The notes: generated by a model not told the origin, from the letters alone. DNA of 64,000 nt from Macrosoma leucophasiata (GCA_036365455.1 JAWQUS010000007.1:19918001-19982000); one strand, 5' to 3'. Counted from the stretch's first letter, positions 10,200 through 22,189 are shown. Numbers and translations: made by a program.

Positions 10200-11189
10200 C
10201 ACTAAATTTTTTAAATAATGGTGTTATTATTTTTGCATTTTCTGACGTTTACTCAATCGTATTGGGATGTTGACTATTTTTTTTATTGGTTACCGTGTAA
10301 TAGTATTGGATAAATAAAGACTGTCTTAAAAATAACAAAACTGAGTGCTAATGAATAGGGTGATTTTTATAGTTCTGACGACAGTACAATCTGTGGAATA
10401 CTGCAACGAGTTGTAGAGACCGGGCGAGTTTCTCTTCCCCTCACCCACTCGGGTAAGCAGGATAATAAATAGCTACCCCGACGAACTTCGTATAGCCTTA
10501 GAGGTATAACAAATTAACTGTCCAAAAAAAATGGTGAGACACCCTTACCATTTAGGGATATAAAAAAAAAACCACAACCGATTCTCATACACACAAAATT
10601 TCATAATGATCTTTCTAGCCGCTGCCGAAGAGTATTGTTACAAACACTGTCACACGCGATTTTTTAAAATATGTTAGTTATTATAACAATACATCATTCT
10701 TGCCTTTCAAAATCACCAGGAAGTTTAAAAAACGATAGCTCCGGTTTTGATGATGCAGAGTTCAAACAGTCGTATACCACGCAATACGCTCGTGGCATCT
10801 TTAAAACACTCTTGGAAATAAAAACAAATCGCAACGTGACCGCTCGTCTCGACGCGACACTCGCTACTGTAGCACTGCGAGAACCGCTTAGAGGCCTCGT
10901 AGATGCGCATGTTTGTGTGTGCCATTTTGAACGATTTGTATGTAGTTAGTTTACTGTTTACAATCTATTTACTGTGGTCGAAGTGTCCATGCTATACGTA
11001 GTATTCTCTGGCCTCGAGGTGGACACGTCTCTGAATTTTGGCCTTCGTTTTTTTTTAAACCGCTCCACAGATTACGGTCGTCAAAACTGCAAACTTGACC
11101 AAATCTTGACATAAAAAGTTAACCTCAATTTCGGTATCCAAATTGTATTATTACAGCAAATGGAAAGTTACATCACATAATTTTATTCA
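10200..11189. other. Region upstream of the 11190 gene, no gene recognised
   Basis: AT-rich DNA with a more balanced patch at 10740-10960 that is open on both strands for 66-92 codons, without start context or splice partners. It could hold the promoter or 5' UTR of the gene at 11190. Confidence 0.35.
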
Positions 11190-14100
11190 ATGTATCATAT
11201 TGGCCAGAATACATTAAAATTAGTATCTAGGAACGAGGGTAAAATAAAAGCATTTGAATCTTGTTTGGATCTAAGAGCATGGAGTCATGATTACGACGTA
11301 CGGTCCCGGTATCTTAGGGATTGGATTAAAATAGATATGCCCGTTTGTGTCCTGCCTGTTCATACATTAGCAACATTTTTAAGGACCATGACTTGCAGAA
11401 ATTATCGCAGAGTAAGATTTTTGGATAAGATTTTTAATTTTTGTGTTTTGTATGTTTTTCCGGAATGGAAAAAATCCCAATAGAATCAGGGATGAAGAAT
11501 TTTACACCGTTACCTCTGGAAATCCACAACCTGGAATTGAACCCAGGACCTCAGCGTACCATGGTGGCTTGCTACCACTAGACCACTTAAGGTGTTGGTC
11601 GAGACTCTTGGCGATGACGCCATTGACCGATACCACTATCGGTACAATGATCGCCAATTGTATATACATAATATTTATCATACTAGCTGTGGTCCGCAGC
11701 TCCGCCCGCGTGTAGGTTCGCGTAACCGGTGGCAACTCATCAAATCATCCCATAGCATCCACAGGAGCATTTTTTTCGGGATAAAAACCTATGTGTTAAT
11801 CCAAGTTACCCTCTATGTGTGTGCCAAATTTTATGAAAATCGGTTCAGCAGTTTTTGCGTGACGGAGTAACTAACAGACTGACATACAAACTTTCGCATT
11901 TATAATATTTATACTATAACATTGATAATTTGCGGGCTAAATCGCGATTATACATTTCCTCACCCTTCTCCAATATTGTTAATATTCATTTGCAGACACC
12001 ACGATGCCATGCAGAGTGCAGATCTAAAATTCTAATTGACAGTATTTCCATGTCGTGTGAAGCGATAAAACGTACTTTAAAAGATCAGGGCAGTTTTGAC
12101 AAATATTTCGAAGAAGTAAGTTGTTTTTTGCTACAACAATTAATAATTTTACTCACCTCGGAACTGCTTACTTCAATTTAGATATTTTGTAAACATTTTT
12201 GAATTTATTTGCGTTATACCAACTAGGAATGAAAATGACGGTGTTCTTACAATTAATTAATTATACTAAAATGTGATTGTTTATATCAATCATCAATCAT
12301 TATTACAATCCCATACCTTTACCTAACACATTTCATTCCTCTTTATCTTGCTAAAGGTAACTTTTACTGTTAAATAAATGGGTAGGTACTAGTAGGTAAT
12401 GGGTACAATACAATAGGCATTATTAGTAATAAATTAAAAAAAAAAACTATTAGCGTGAGCTGTTTTTTTTCTGTGGCATTCTAGGACAATAGCTGCTTAT
12501 TAAATATGTCGGCTATGGTCTCATTTTAAAGAACTCCAGCCATTGAATCGCAGAAAAAGAAATCTTTTATGTAAAAAATATTTTGAAAAAAAAAACTTTT
12601 TTTACAGGAACGTTAAATGTTCCACAAGGCGACACAAAATGTCTATAACGTAACATATATAGGAATAACATTTCATCCGATCCCTTTGTTTAACAATCAC
12701 ATACACTTTACCACCATTAGGTACCTACATTCCACGAACAGGTAACGAACATCTCAGATTTATTTCTAAATGTGCGTGTCTAATATTTGTTTTTCATTTA
12801 ACAATAGGAAGAATTTGAAACCGTTAATTGGCCCTGCGAAAGATGCTTAGAAACATTAAAGAGTATTAAAATGTTTTGGAAAATCATTGTCGAAAAAATT
12901 TTTAGACTTAATATTTTTAAGAATAATTATTTTGATACTCCTAGAAACGAATCTAGTATTCGAAATATATCCCGAGAATGGCAAAAAGAAATAATTCAAG
13001 AAGTAATGGTAGTGAAAAATATGACTCCAATTAAAAGCTACAATACTACTAACGCTTGGAAAAAGAATAAAAAAGATGCCCAAAGAAAAGATAAATCTAT
13101 GGAATTAATTGATGGTGAAAAGTTCCAAGAAAAGGACATTGAAATCGATTCCAAGATACTAAAAACTATAGGTCCGAAGAGAAAAACAAACCGTTATACC
13201 ACAGCACGTATCAAAACATTTAACGCAGCGTGTGATACTTGTGGTAGTCAAATCGAGGAAATAAAACTATATAAAAATGATTTAGCTCGATTACAACATC
13301 ATATTGAAAATCAAAAACAAGAATTTGATAAGTTAAAGGAAGAAAACGCTTCGCTAAAAATTGAACTAAAGAAAGCCTACAAGGAGTCCTGGAGAACCAA
13401 TAATAAACCTTTTATTATAAATGCTGATGAAACATCTGCCTTAATACCATACGAAAATTGCGCCGATGAAAATTTTGAGGATTATCCTACAAAAACTATT
13501 GACTCAGAAATGATAATAACCGTAAAAAACTGCAGAAATAGGGTAAATATCAAAATCAACGTAACTTTACTCTACCTCGAACTGCTCACCCCAGCAGAGC
13601 TAAATTTATGCTTTCAAGCGTACACGCAAACATCCACGATTTGCCAGTAACATTAAAGTCTCAAGTAGTAGGTGGAGAGCAAACTTACATTTCCGGGCAT
13701 CTTACCAAACTCCGAGGGTGGCCCTGAGGAATTTCCGAAAGATGGAAAAATCTCAAATCCCAGCATCGGGAGTTAAATACTATTAACTCCCGATGCTGGG
13801 ATTGAATTCAGGAGGAGTGGAAGCCCACTAGCGCTAGACTACTGTGGTAAAGTACGCAGCAAGATGTATTGCACATCGACCTTAGGAAAAGACTTCGAAT
13901 AATTTCGGCTTTGTAGAGCGCTATCTCTTTCACACACAACTTATCTGACGTTTGTCGACCATTTTGATCAAGTTTTGACCAATACTGGATTATTAGTGCT
14001 TACGTAGGTAGTGTGCAACAGAGATAACGCTCTACGAAATCGAAACTAACGGATTGTTTCGTTCTTAAGCTCGATGTGCAATATTTATTGTTGGATACTG

Positions 14101-14558
14101 TAGTTCAAAATATAGTAAGGTAAGGTCATAATAGTAAGGAAATTATAAATCATTGTAATGTTTTTCTAACTTTTCAGAGTTATAAGAATATATCGATACT
14201 ACAAGTACTTCATAAAACAAATTTATCAATACACAATGACATTAATTTAATTGGAAACAATTGTAAGGAAAATCCAATAGAGTTATTGAAAAAAGGTTAT
14301 ATTATATACATATTTACTATACCATACCGATCAAGATCCATTAAAAAATAGTCCTTTATAATTACAATTTCAGTACACAGCACTTTTGGAGCTTTAGTTG
14401 AAAGGGAAATAATTTTATCAGCCAGAGGAAATTGTTCAAAAGAAACAGACATAAATGCGACTTTTTGGAGCGCAAGTGCTACTAATACTAAATCAGCACC
14501 TTCAATTAGTATCTCGAAGCATTCAACGAAACCTGAAATATATTTCCCAAACCCTTAA
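11190..14558 (+). CDS. Uncharacterised coiled-coil protein, 5 exons, 459 residues
   Basis: Exons 11190-11411, 11996-12115, 12808-13542, 14178-14295 and 14374-14558 join through GT-AG introns with unbroken phase: three phase-0 junctions, then phase 1 between exons 4 and 5. N-terminal residues 14-54 (RNEGKIKAFESC, RAWSH, YLRDWIK) resemble the frame at 7856-8236. Next come Cys-rich pieces (PRCHAEC; WPCERC; ACDTCG near residue 245), a lysine-rich stretch, then a clear coiled coil at about residues 250-290 (EIKLYKNDLARLQHHIENQK and following heptads). There is no signal peptide or membrane segment. The tail is Ser/Thr-rich. CxxC pairs could bind zinc. The gene ends 155 bp before the lipase stop codon on the other strand. 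I do not recognise the family. Introns 1 and 3 contain repeats. A poorer alternative donor (GTACGG, after SHDYD) could shorten exon 1. Confidence 0.7.
11465..11595 (-). mobile_element. tRNA-derived SINE, partial (intron 1)
   Basis: The antisense of a tRNA-like head (GGTTCAATTCCAGG, box B-like, and GGTAGCAAGCCACC) is followed by the family body. The full copy is at 61467-61755. Confidence 0.6.
11682..11912 (+). mobile_element. ACTAGCTG-type short interspersed element (intron 1)
   Basis: It begins ACTAGCTGTGGTCCGCAGC and ends with TTTATGAAAATCGGTTCAGC, GTGACGGAGTAAC, CATACAAACTTTCGC. Parts recur at 10060-10160, 16254-16475, 21290-21510, 22190-22352, 30690-30800 and 50260-50390. Confidence 0.6.
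13680..13856 (-). mobile_element. tRNA-derived SINE, partial and rearranged (intron 3)
   Basis: Family pieces (CCGGGCATCTTACCAAACTCCGAGG; TTGAATTCAGGAGG; CCCACTAGCGCTAGACTAC) are present, but the middle has been replaced by the hairpin at 13756-13803. Confidence 0.55.
13756..13803. repeat. Perfect hairpin, 21-bp arms, 6-base loop
   Basis: The arm starting AATCCCAGCATCGGG (13756-13776) and its exact reverse complement (13783-13803) flank ATACTA. Confidence 0.9.
13851..14110. mobile_element. ~255-bp MITE with long inverted repeats (intron 3)
   Basis: TTGCACATCGACCTTAGG ... GCTCGATGTGCAA and GAGCGCTATCTCTTT ... AGAGATAACGCTC pair across the element. The right end is TTGTTGGATACTGTA. Other copies are at 32677-32935 and 33737-33992, with a relic at 26955-27075. 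Confidence 0.8.
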
Positions 14559-14713
14559 ACTGTAAATTTAAGCACAATATTCTATTTGTATAATTCATCA
14601 TGCGTAATTTTTACTTGGCTCTGCACAAAATTTAAAAATGTTGTTTCTGTATCAATTTGTAGCTGTGCTGTTCAATTATATTCAAATGTGTACTTAACAA
14701 TCTTATTTATTTA

Positions 14714-17700
14714 TTACTCTGCCGATATCATCATACGTATCACACGATCATACAAAAGCGTTTTAACATCATTTGCGAAAACAAAGTCCATATGGTTGAA
14801 TTTTTTCAGCGGCACTCTGTATTTACCGACAACACTTTTGAGTTGTCTCATTAGTTTATTCACATCAGTTGGTGTTGCCATCCAGTCGTTGTCAGAATAA
14901 TGCAGATACACTGGCGTTGTTATAGCACTTAAATTATAAGACGGAGGTTTAAAACTGCCGTAATTTCGTTTGTTTGTCCACCACCCGTGATCAAATTGGG
15001 CAAATCTATTGGTTCTAAACAGTTGGCCAAAATGGATGAGTTGCCTTGTAGATGCTCCCGCTGGAGTGTGTCCCATGATTACTGGCAGCATTGTCTGAAA
15101 ATCACATTAAATAATTTTTAAAATGGAACTGTTGCAAGCATGTTACCTATCATCTTCTAAAAAGTTTTGTTTGGTGGTTCGACTACAAAAACTTGGTGCC
15201 ATCGTATCGTATGTTCTAGCTAAATGATCGCTACCCATTGATGGTTTTTTGTATCTCAATGTCACTACCACAGTTTTTTGCCTTGATAGAAATAAAATAA
15301 AACAAAATAAGTAATTGTTATTTGAATTTTAATAAAAAATAGTATAACTCACCGCATTCAATTGATCGTCGTTAAAGCCACATATTAGAAATAGTATGTT
15401 TTTGCACAACGCATGAGTTATGGCTTGCTCCAAACATAACAACTCTCCAGCCAGTTCGTTTATTATTCCGTTGCTCATTATTTCATTAGTACCTAGTAAT
15501 TTTAAAATGAACTGAAAAAAAAACGATTTAGTTAGTAAGCTACACTTAATATAGAATTATTTTTACTTGGTAATTTAGCCTTTTTTTAATATCACAAGCC
15601 ACGTTTATGAATTGACTGAGGTCCAGAACGACTTATTGTGTGAACGGCGAGTTGTATTTCTTGTTTTCGAAAATGGTTCTAACGATTTCCATGAAATTTA
15701 CAATACGAAGATGTAGGTACTGAGGTGAAAAATTTTCAAGTCATGAGGTTTGTCTGGGAAAAATTGTTGTCTACATGCAAAAATATTTATTCGCACAGTA
15801 TTACAGGTATTCTTAAATTTCGTAGCCCCATATCAGTTGAACGCTCTGGTTAAAACCAAATAAAATCTTTCGTTAAAGCAAAGGTTTACAAGTTTAAAAT
15901 GTCGCAGGATACGGGCTTGAAACCTAGCTATGGAGAGATATTTTATTGTTTCTTTTGTTTTTAATCAAACAATAAAACATATAGAGTAGATATTTCCAAA
16001 TATAGGTCAATAGTTGAACAACCCAACGACAGTCTACGTATTGCATCGTATCTAATATCTAATGTTTATCTATGAATTTGTTGTGGATTACTGTAATTAA
16101 CTCGCTACAATAGTGTGAAGTGCTACTTATAATCCTATGATTTTTCCGTAGCACATTATGTCGACAGATGAAATTCATCGTAATTATAACAATTTCATCT
16201 TTATTAAAGAAACACTTTATTTTAAATCTATTTTTTCTTTAATTATGTTCTGTACTAGCTGACCCGGCAAACTTCGTATTGCCTCACAATGAAATAATGT
16301 GTCCAAATGTTTGATAGATACGAACTATTTGTATAGGAAAAAGTAAAAAGTAGCCTAAATGTTGGCCAGGCTTAGTATCTATACACCACAAAAAGTTTCA
16401 TTCGAATCCGTCCAGGATCTTAGGAGATTAAGCCTGGGCAAAGGGACAAACAGACAGACAAAAAATTTAAAAATCATTGAAAAGTGTTCTAATACTATTT
16501 TAACATCGCCCCCAATTGGTTTTTCGTAAATATATACAATGTACAGACACGCGGATTTTACTGTTTTATTATATTTATAGATATTATCTTTTTACTTATG
16601 TTTGTTTTTTTTTGGTTTCAAAAATTATCGGCACTAGCATAATGCGGTCATTCCCTACAACAATGATGTTATATGTTACTACAACAAAACTCACTATGGG
16701 CGGCCACACAAAACTACGATGCGACGCCGCATCGCAGGCAATGCATTCGTGCGAGCTCGCAGATTGCGATGCGATGCGAATTCGCAGTTGTGTGGGAAGC
16801 CCATAACCATAATTGACTCCGCGTGTCTAAAAATGTAAATTCGTCGCCATTCCTTGAGAGAATGCAACGTAATCTATTTCTTGGATGCTAGTACCCTTGA
16901 TGATGCAATCGGTCATGGCATGGATATCGTGGTAGCGCATCTCATGCCAACTGAATTTTCAAAAACTTAACGATGTCAGTAGTCTTCTGGTATCAAGTCA
17001 GTGCTCCTTCACTCTAGTCTTGGATTCGATGGCCAGGTTGAGCAACTTTTCCTGTCCCACCTTCGGAGTAGGGTAATGCGTCCGGAGATGTCAATAGGCT
17101 CGCCACCTATTTAAGGAGACAATATAATTTGCCGAATCGCAGGTGTTCTACCTCGGAATTACCCTTCGAGGAATATAAGCCTCAAGTAGGTATGTTACTT
17201 TAGCTTTATTGAAGTTATACTTCTTTTGATGCGATTGGAAACAATGAGAGTGATTTTTACGATGACACATCGACATAAAAACAACAGTCTGAAGTTAGTT
17301 GCTAAACTTTTCCATAATAACTGTCCATATCGCAGTACATAATTTACCCAAAACAACGGTTGGTGTCTATTCACGTGATCACATTGTGTGACGTCATACT
17401 TGATTCATAAGTGAATTCGCCATTTTGAAACAAACTTTACTTACCTCTAGAGAATTCGTGAAAGGTCCAATAACTCTCATCAAGGGACTCTTAACGTTGC
17501 TAACATATGCGACCGGTGCCAGAGCTTGCATTGTTATAAACTTTGCATTATATTCCGGTCTGGTGGACGCCATTACCCAAAATGCCGTGGTTCCTTGAGA
17601 GAATGCAATGTAATGCATTTTTTCGACTCCAGTTTCATTAATTATGTAATCCGTCATAGCAGGGATGTCGTAGTAGCCTATCTCATGCCAGCTGAATTTC

Positions 17701-20289
17701 CAGAAAGCTGACGAGGAAGGCTTTAAGTGAGCGTGGTTCCGTGAATATGTATTGCCTCGAGCATTGCCCATCCATACATCGTAACCAGCTTCGGCTAGAA
17801 CATATCCTGCAATAATAATCTGCGTATTATTTCTCGTCTGGGCTGAGGGCGGGCGGCGGCGCGTTCGTCGGGTGTTCATGAAGTGTTGTGCCTATGAAAT
17901 CATTCATTGCGAAGGTGGCGAACGTGGTAGCATCGTGGTGATCGTTTAGGCGCCAACAAAAGGAGTATAAATAGCTTCCGCTCTGACGAACGAGATCTGA
18001 CGAGCGGTGAAACTGCTATTTTGTGTTACATAGGTACGGAGGTGTACCACGAGATGGACCGACGACCTGGTGAAGGTCGCGGGCAATCGCTGGATGAGGG
18101 CGGCCCAGGACCATTCGTTGCATTCTTTGGGGGATGCCTTTGGCCTTTGGCCTATGGCTCTACGTAAAAATGCATGATCCATTTATGTATCTACTAATCT
18201 TCACGCCAAGTTCCCCATGGGGTTGAAATGACAGAGAGCGTGGAGTACCTACCAACAGAGGCATATCATATTAAATAGGTAGGTACGTCCTAAAAGTAGT
18301 CCTTGACATTGTTTTGTATATAAGAAGGTCAAATAAAAGCATATTATCTTAATTACCCACTGACATACAATAATACTTTCAGAAATAGCAAGGCCTTTTA
18401 GACTATTTTATAGCCAGAAGTGAGGTAAACTGTATATTTTGTTTGACAAAGTGGCAAATCTACAAATGGTTTTTTCATGTAACGCAATTGTCTACAAATA
18501 GCAGAAGTTTAAAACCCATAAGCATAACCGGGAAACAATAGTGCTGCATACTACCATTGGGTGGCAGATTTATTAGGTAGGTAATGCAGTGGTATTTGCG
18601 ATGTATCCCTCGAACTCCTACACTGGAACTTTATTACCAGTAAAAATAAGTAAGTATGTATGTATCTTCACACCAAGTCCCTTATAGTCCCTCCCGTAGG
18701 TAGAGAGCGTGCTGCGTCATATAACTCAGTTCTTATAGGTACACCTACCCTGCTTGTTTCGTATACATCACTCACTCTACTCATAAATACACGCCGATTC
18801 CGAAGACCCTTGACTGGGGTGAAGAGTGCGAAGAAGGTGGGCCTTCAGATAGTACTCGACCTTTTTGGTCATAGTAGGTCGGTCTTGGTTCTGGGCCTCT
18901 GCAACCATCTATATTCGCATTGTATATCTATTTTGTTGCTTCGTTTCGTTAGCTCATTCTACATCTTTCTAAATGCCCAAACAATCGAGCATACTTTTTT
19001 ATTTTTACCCCGAAACCTATTCTCATTCATATATCTACCCCTGACTAACCCTTCGGGCAAATGCAAGCGTGAAGTTCTTATTTACCTAGTCCTCTTTCGG
19101 GTGTCATTAGGATCCATTCAGCGGAAGAAGATAGCAAACCATGCTGAAGAAATACCACCCGTTTTGGTCCAACGTCAGAGTTGTTCAAGCCATGAGGTAT
19201 CCTATGCATTTCCAAAATGTAATTATCTTCTGTGTATATCCGGTGTATCTCGCATGGATACCCATATTTTCTGACGAGAGAAAACTGTAAAAAGTAAGTG
19301 ATAAAGAACGTAAATTAAAATATGAAAGAGAAATTGTAGAGTGTTGCTCCTTCAGTAGGTACTTATATTCCAAAATCAATGGGTAGCAGTTCTTTTAAAA
19401 TAAATACATACGCATTTACACACGTACACTATTGGTTTTCCATATAATACTTGCGGCTTAAAATCGGTTTAAGTAGTTTAAGAGTCCATGGCGGACAAAC
19501 TACGTGACAGAATTAAAAGCGAAACGTCACCTATCACGAAACATCGAAAACTATTTGAAGTACAAATATGAAATTTGGCAGGGAGGGAGTAAACGCCCGC
19601 TGGTTATAAGTTAATATTAATTAATTCCTTTTTGTTTCTTTTACAATACATAAAGGGAGAGAGGTACATCCATGAAGTCTACCTAGGAGCTTATTAAGTC
19701 CTAGGGCTTCCTATACCGGTATTCCGATGTATGGCCAATACCGGTATGGAATTCAATATCGGTATTGACCATTCACCGGAATGGAAGCCTTAGTAAATAC
19801 CTACCTCCAAAGAAATTGAAAATTATGATGTTGAATTGCAGTAGTTTTTTTTTCAAACTAACCATAAGTCATAATCGTCATTACCGCCGAAAGGCTCCTG
19901 TTGGACAAGAGCCTCGTCAAAGATACCCTATTCCATTGTATAGGGAGATTATGTCATAATCGCCACGCTTTGCATGTGGGTTTGCATACTTTCTTTGTTC
20001 TTAATTAAAATTTATTACCACCTGTTTATTAAATTAGGTATTCAGAAGCAGTGACGGTTTATACGAGTATATATTTTTTAAACAAAGGTACAAGATAAGT
20101 AGGTATCTATTTGCTTAAGTTTGACAAATTCGGATATTAGTTATACGAAAAAAACCTCGAAATAGAAAAATAACTACTTACAGTATCTAAGTGTGCATCT
20201 TCGTTAACAATATAATTATCAGTACTATCCAAGCCATCAGCGTAGGAATAAGTGATAAGTATTAAAGTTAATAATACATTCACTGACAT
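14714..20289 (-). CDS. Secreted acid lipase (lysosomal acid / gastric lipase family), 5 exons
   Basis: Exons on the minus strand: 20182-20289, 19086-19284, 17445-17806, 15353-15511 and 14714-15094. Phases agree throughout and give 402 residues, the usual family length. Exon 1 starts with a signal peptide (MSVNVLLTLILITYSYADG). Exon 2 holds the alpha/beta-hydrolase segment KYGYP...EDNYILEMHRIPHG and the oxyanion region LQHGLLSSS. Exon 3 has DVWMGNARGNTYSR and the nucleophile elbow IAFSQG (Ser172). Exon 5 supplies Asp346 (YSDND) and His377 (NHMDF). The family hydrolyses acylglycerols or cholesteryl esters. A secreted gut or fat-body lipase is my inference. The elbow lacks the usual GHSQG Gly-His. 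Exon 2 is easy to miss because its frame has no ATG near its start. Introns 2 and 3 hold repeats and a broken exon copy (16846-16966). Confidence 0.92.
16254..16475 (+). mobile_element. ACTAGCTG-type element (lipase intron)
   Basis: It starts ACTAGCTGACCCGGCAAACT and ends near AAGGGACAAACAGACAGAC. Non-coding. Confidence 0.6.
16692..16806. mobile_element. ~115-bp palindromic MITE
   Basis: TATGGGCGGCCACACAA at the left pairs with TTGTGTGGGAAGCCCATA at the right. The interior repeats GCGATGCGA-like units. It lies in the lipase intron between exons 3 and 4. Confidence 0.75.
16846..16966 (-). pseudogene. Broken copy of lipase exon 3
   Basis: The minus strand reads KFSWHEMRYHDIHAMTDCII, then EIDYVAFSQG, matching residues of the real exon 3 (KFSWHEIGYYDIPAMTDYII ... 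MHYIAFSQG). The codon aligned to the Trp before KFSW is TGA. Homology stops on both sides and no splice sites frame it. It lies inside the intron of the intact gene, downstream of the true exon 3. It is best read as the remnant of a tandem lipase copy or of an exon duplication. Confidence 0.8.
18045..18165 (+). mobile_element. RTE-like LINE 3' fragment (lipase intron 2)
   Basis: CACGAGATGGACCGACGACC and GGTGAAGGTCGCGGGCAATC match the copies at 7163 and, antisense, 59085. Confidence 0.7.
18518..18640 (-). mobile_element. SINE-like family A, 5' part only
   Basis: It contains the antisense of GGTAGTATGCAGCACTATTG and the ACCACTGCATTACC region. The 3' tail is missing. Confidence 0.55.
18655..19060 (-). 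mobile_element. LINE family L 3' end, diverged
   Basis: A TATGTATGTATCTTCAC tail is followed by diverged antisense reverse-transcriptase sequence (compare GTCATAGTAGGTCGGTCTTGG). A second short tail fragment lies at 18190-18250. Confidence 0.65.
19709..19791. mobile_element. Small foldback element with GGCTTCC ends (lipase intron 1)
   Basis: GGCTTCCTATACCGGTATT at the left and CACCGGAATGGAAGCC at the right, with two more CCGGTATTG-type units inside. Confidence 0.6.
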
Positions 20290-20607
20290 TCTAATATGAT
20301 TTAACTAGGCGTAATTAATCAACCAACCGTCCGTAGTAGGGATCGATTAATAGCCGACTGCAAATCTATGTTCTTAATTAAAGGATTACCTATAGATAAA
20401 TCAATCGAATAGTTACAGAGTAGCTAAATACAGAGGCTACTTTATTTTTATAACTTACTGATATTATCCATAGCATTAATATTGTTATCTCTGACGATAT
20501 TCCACTCAATCTCATACGACTATCAAAAGAGAAAATATGATAAAAGTAGGTAGTAGATTACATATTCTCTGGTAGTAGGCTTGACAAGTGGTAGAGCTAC
20601 GCACTAA
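20290..20607. promoter_or_regulatory. Upstream region of the lipase gene
   Basis: AT-rich DNA directly upstream of the lipase ATG. The promoter should lie here, but no convincing core element could be fixed by eye. Confidence 0.3.
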
Positions 20608-20725
20608 CTAATCTGCATTCTCCAACCCGCACTGGAGCAGCGTGGTGGAGTAAGATCCAGGCCTCCTCCCAAGAAGAGGAGAGACTCGTGCCTAGCAGTG
20701 GGACGTATCAAGGGTTGCCATTATA
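20608..20725 (+). mobile_element. LINE 3'-end fragment, second family
   Basis: Opposite-strand copy of 4318-4440 (CCAGGCCTCCTCCCAAGAAG, GACTCGTGCCTAGCAGTGGG). The strand is uncertain. Confidence 0.5.
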
Positions 20726-20737
20726 ATCTGCATTCCG

Positions 20738-21158
20738 CTAGATAGTAATATGAATTCAGCGCTATCGTATTCTAATCAGGTGGTAATGTAAGGCCCTATA
20801 CCTACCTACTTCATTTCAGGCACAGAGGCATAAACTTAGACCTTAGGAGCGGCAACGCATCTACTTTGTTACTGGTGGTAGAGCTCCAGTGACGGAGCTC
20901 GCGGGCGTAGGCACCACCGCATTACCTAATATACTTGCCGCTAAATGGTAGTGTTCAGCACTATCGTGTTCCGGTCAGGTGGTAATGTACGGCTCTGTAA
21001 TTTCCGGCACAGAGGCATAACACCTAATGCCTCAGGAGTGGCAGCGCATCTGAATTTTGACCTCTGGTCATTGTGTAAGTGTCTATAAGCTGCAGACATC
21101 ACTTAACATCAATGTGAACTGCACGCTTGTTTGCCACTTTTATTACATAAAAAAAAAT
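20738..21158 (+). mobile_element. SINE-like family A, partial copy followed by a near-full copy
   Basis: A fragment at 20738-20865 is joined to a near-complete copy beginning GGTAGAGCTCCAGTGACGGA at about 20877 and ending in ATTACATAAAAAAA. Confidence 0.7.
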
Positions 21159-21289
21159 CTACATTGAAATCCCAGGTTTTTATGTAGATTTTTATAGCCT
21201 ATGTACTTACGGTCAATGTGAACTGTATGCTTCATTGTTGCTTCATGATATTATAAGAAAAAAAAATGTACTCTTTTCTCTATTATGAT

Positions 21290-21510
21290 AAATAAGCGGC
21301 CAATCCCGGCTTCGCGCGGTTGCAATGTTACCTACCCTCTCCTATTCATCTTAGCGTGATGTTTTATATATATATACCTCTCCTATTCATGCTTTTTTTC
21401 ATCGATAAATGGGCTATCTCACACTGAAAGAATTTTTCAAATCGGACCAGTAGTTCCCGAGATTAGCGCGTTCAAGCAAACAAACAAACAAACAAACTCT
21501 TCAGCTTTAT
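21290..21510 (+). mobile_element. Short interspersed element, 3' end with CAAA repeats
   Basis: CGGCCAATCCCGGCTTCGCG near the start, ATCGGACCAGTAGTTCC further on, then repeated CAAA units. Similar in layout to the ACTAGCTG group. Confidence 0.45.
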
Positions 21511-21984
21511 AATATTAATTAAATTAAATTAGCCTTTATTCACCCTGAATTATAATGATAATTATATAAAATAATATGTAACAATTACATTGTTTTTGGT
21601 ATTTTTACATACATTTTCTTATATTTAATTTTATTTATTCTTTTATAAATATACATGCATTAGTAATTTGTAAGTATTTTTTTTCCATTAATTAATTTAA
21701 ACTTATATATTTTTTTAACTAATAACAGCAATATTTATTTTGAAGCACATCTCACGCATTCATTTATTTTGTTGAAATTTAACTATTTTGTTACCTACAC
21801 ATTCGAAATAATTTTTACTGAATAAAAATAAAAAACATAATTTCATTGTTAGGTACAGTACAATAAATATATATTTATGTACTTACATAATATATATTTT
21901 ATTGAAAACGCATGTTATTCAATTTAATTGTACGCTTTATAATATTAGTATATATAAACATACTAAACTTAGTATTCTACGTAT
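21511..21984. other. Very AT-rich stretch, nothing recognised
   Basis: Long A/T runs and no open frame above about 50 codons. Confidence 0.4.
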
Positions 21985-22145
21985 GTCATCATTTCAGCCC
22001 AAACACGTTCACTGCTGAACAAAGGCCTTTCCAAAGATTATATCCTCGCCCTCATCCAGCGATTGCCCGCGTCCTTCACCAGGTCGTCGGTCCATCTTGT
22101 GGGGGGCTTCTGCTCACGCTTCGACTTCCGATACGTGGTCGCCAC
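21985..22145 (-). mobile_element. RTE-like LINE 3'-end fragment
   Basis: The antisense 3' end starts with TCATCATTTCAGCCCAAACA and runs through CACTGCTGAACAAAGGCCTT to GGTCGTCGGTCCATCTTGTG. Confidence 0.7.
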
Positions 22146-22189
22146 TAAAATAAATTAAGGATAACACTAAAGTAAGGATGTTTCGTTGT

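Noticed and set aside
14586..14900. 104-codon plus-strand frame
   Set aside because: Mostly antisense to the last lipase exon, whose catalytic His and Asp are on the minus strand.
18660..19274. 204-codon plus-strand frame
   Set aside because: It runs over an antisense LINE fragment and over lipase exon 2 on the other strand; the lipase reading explains it.
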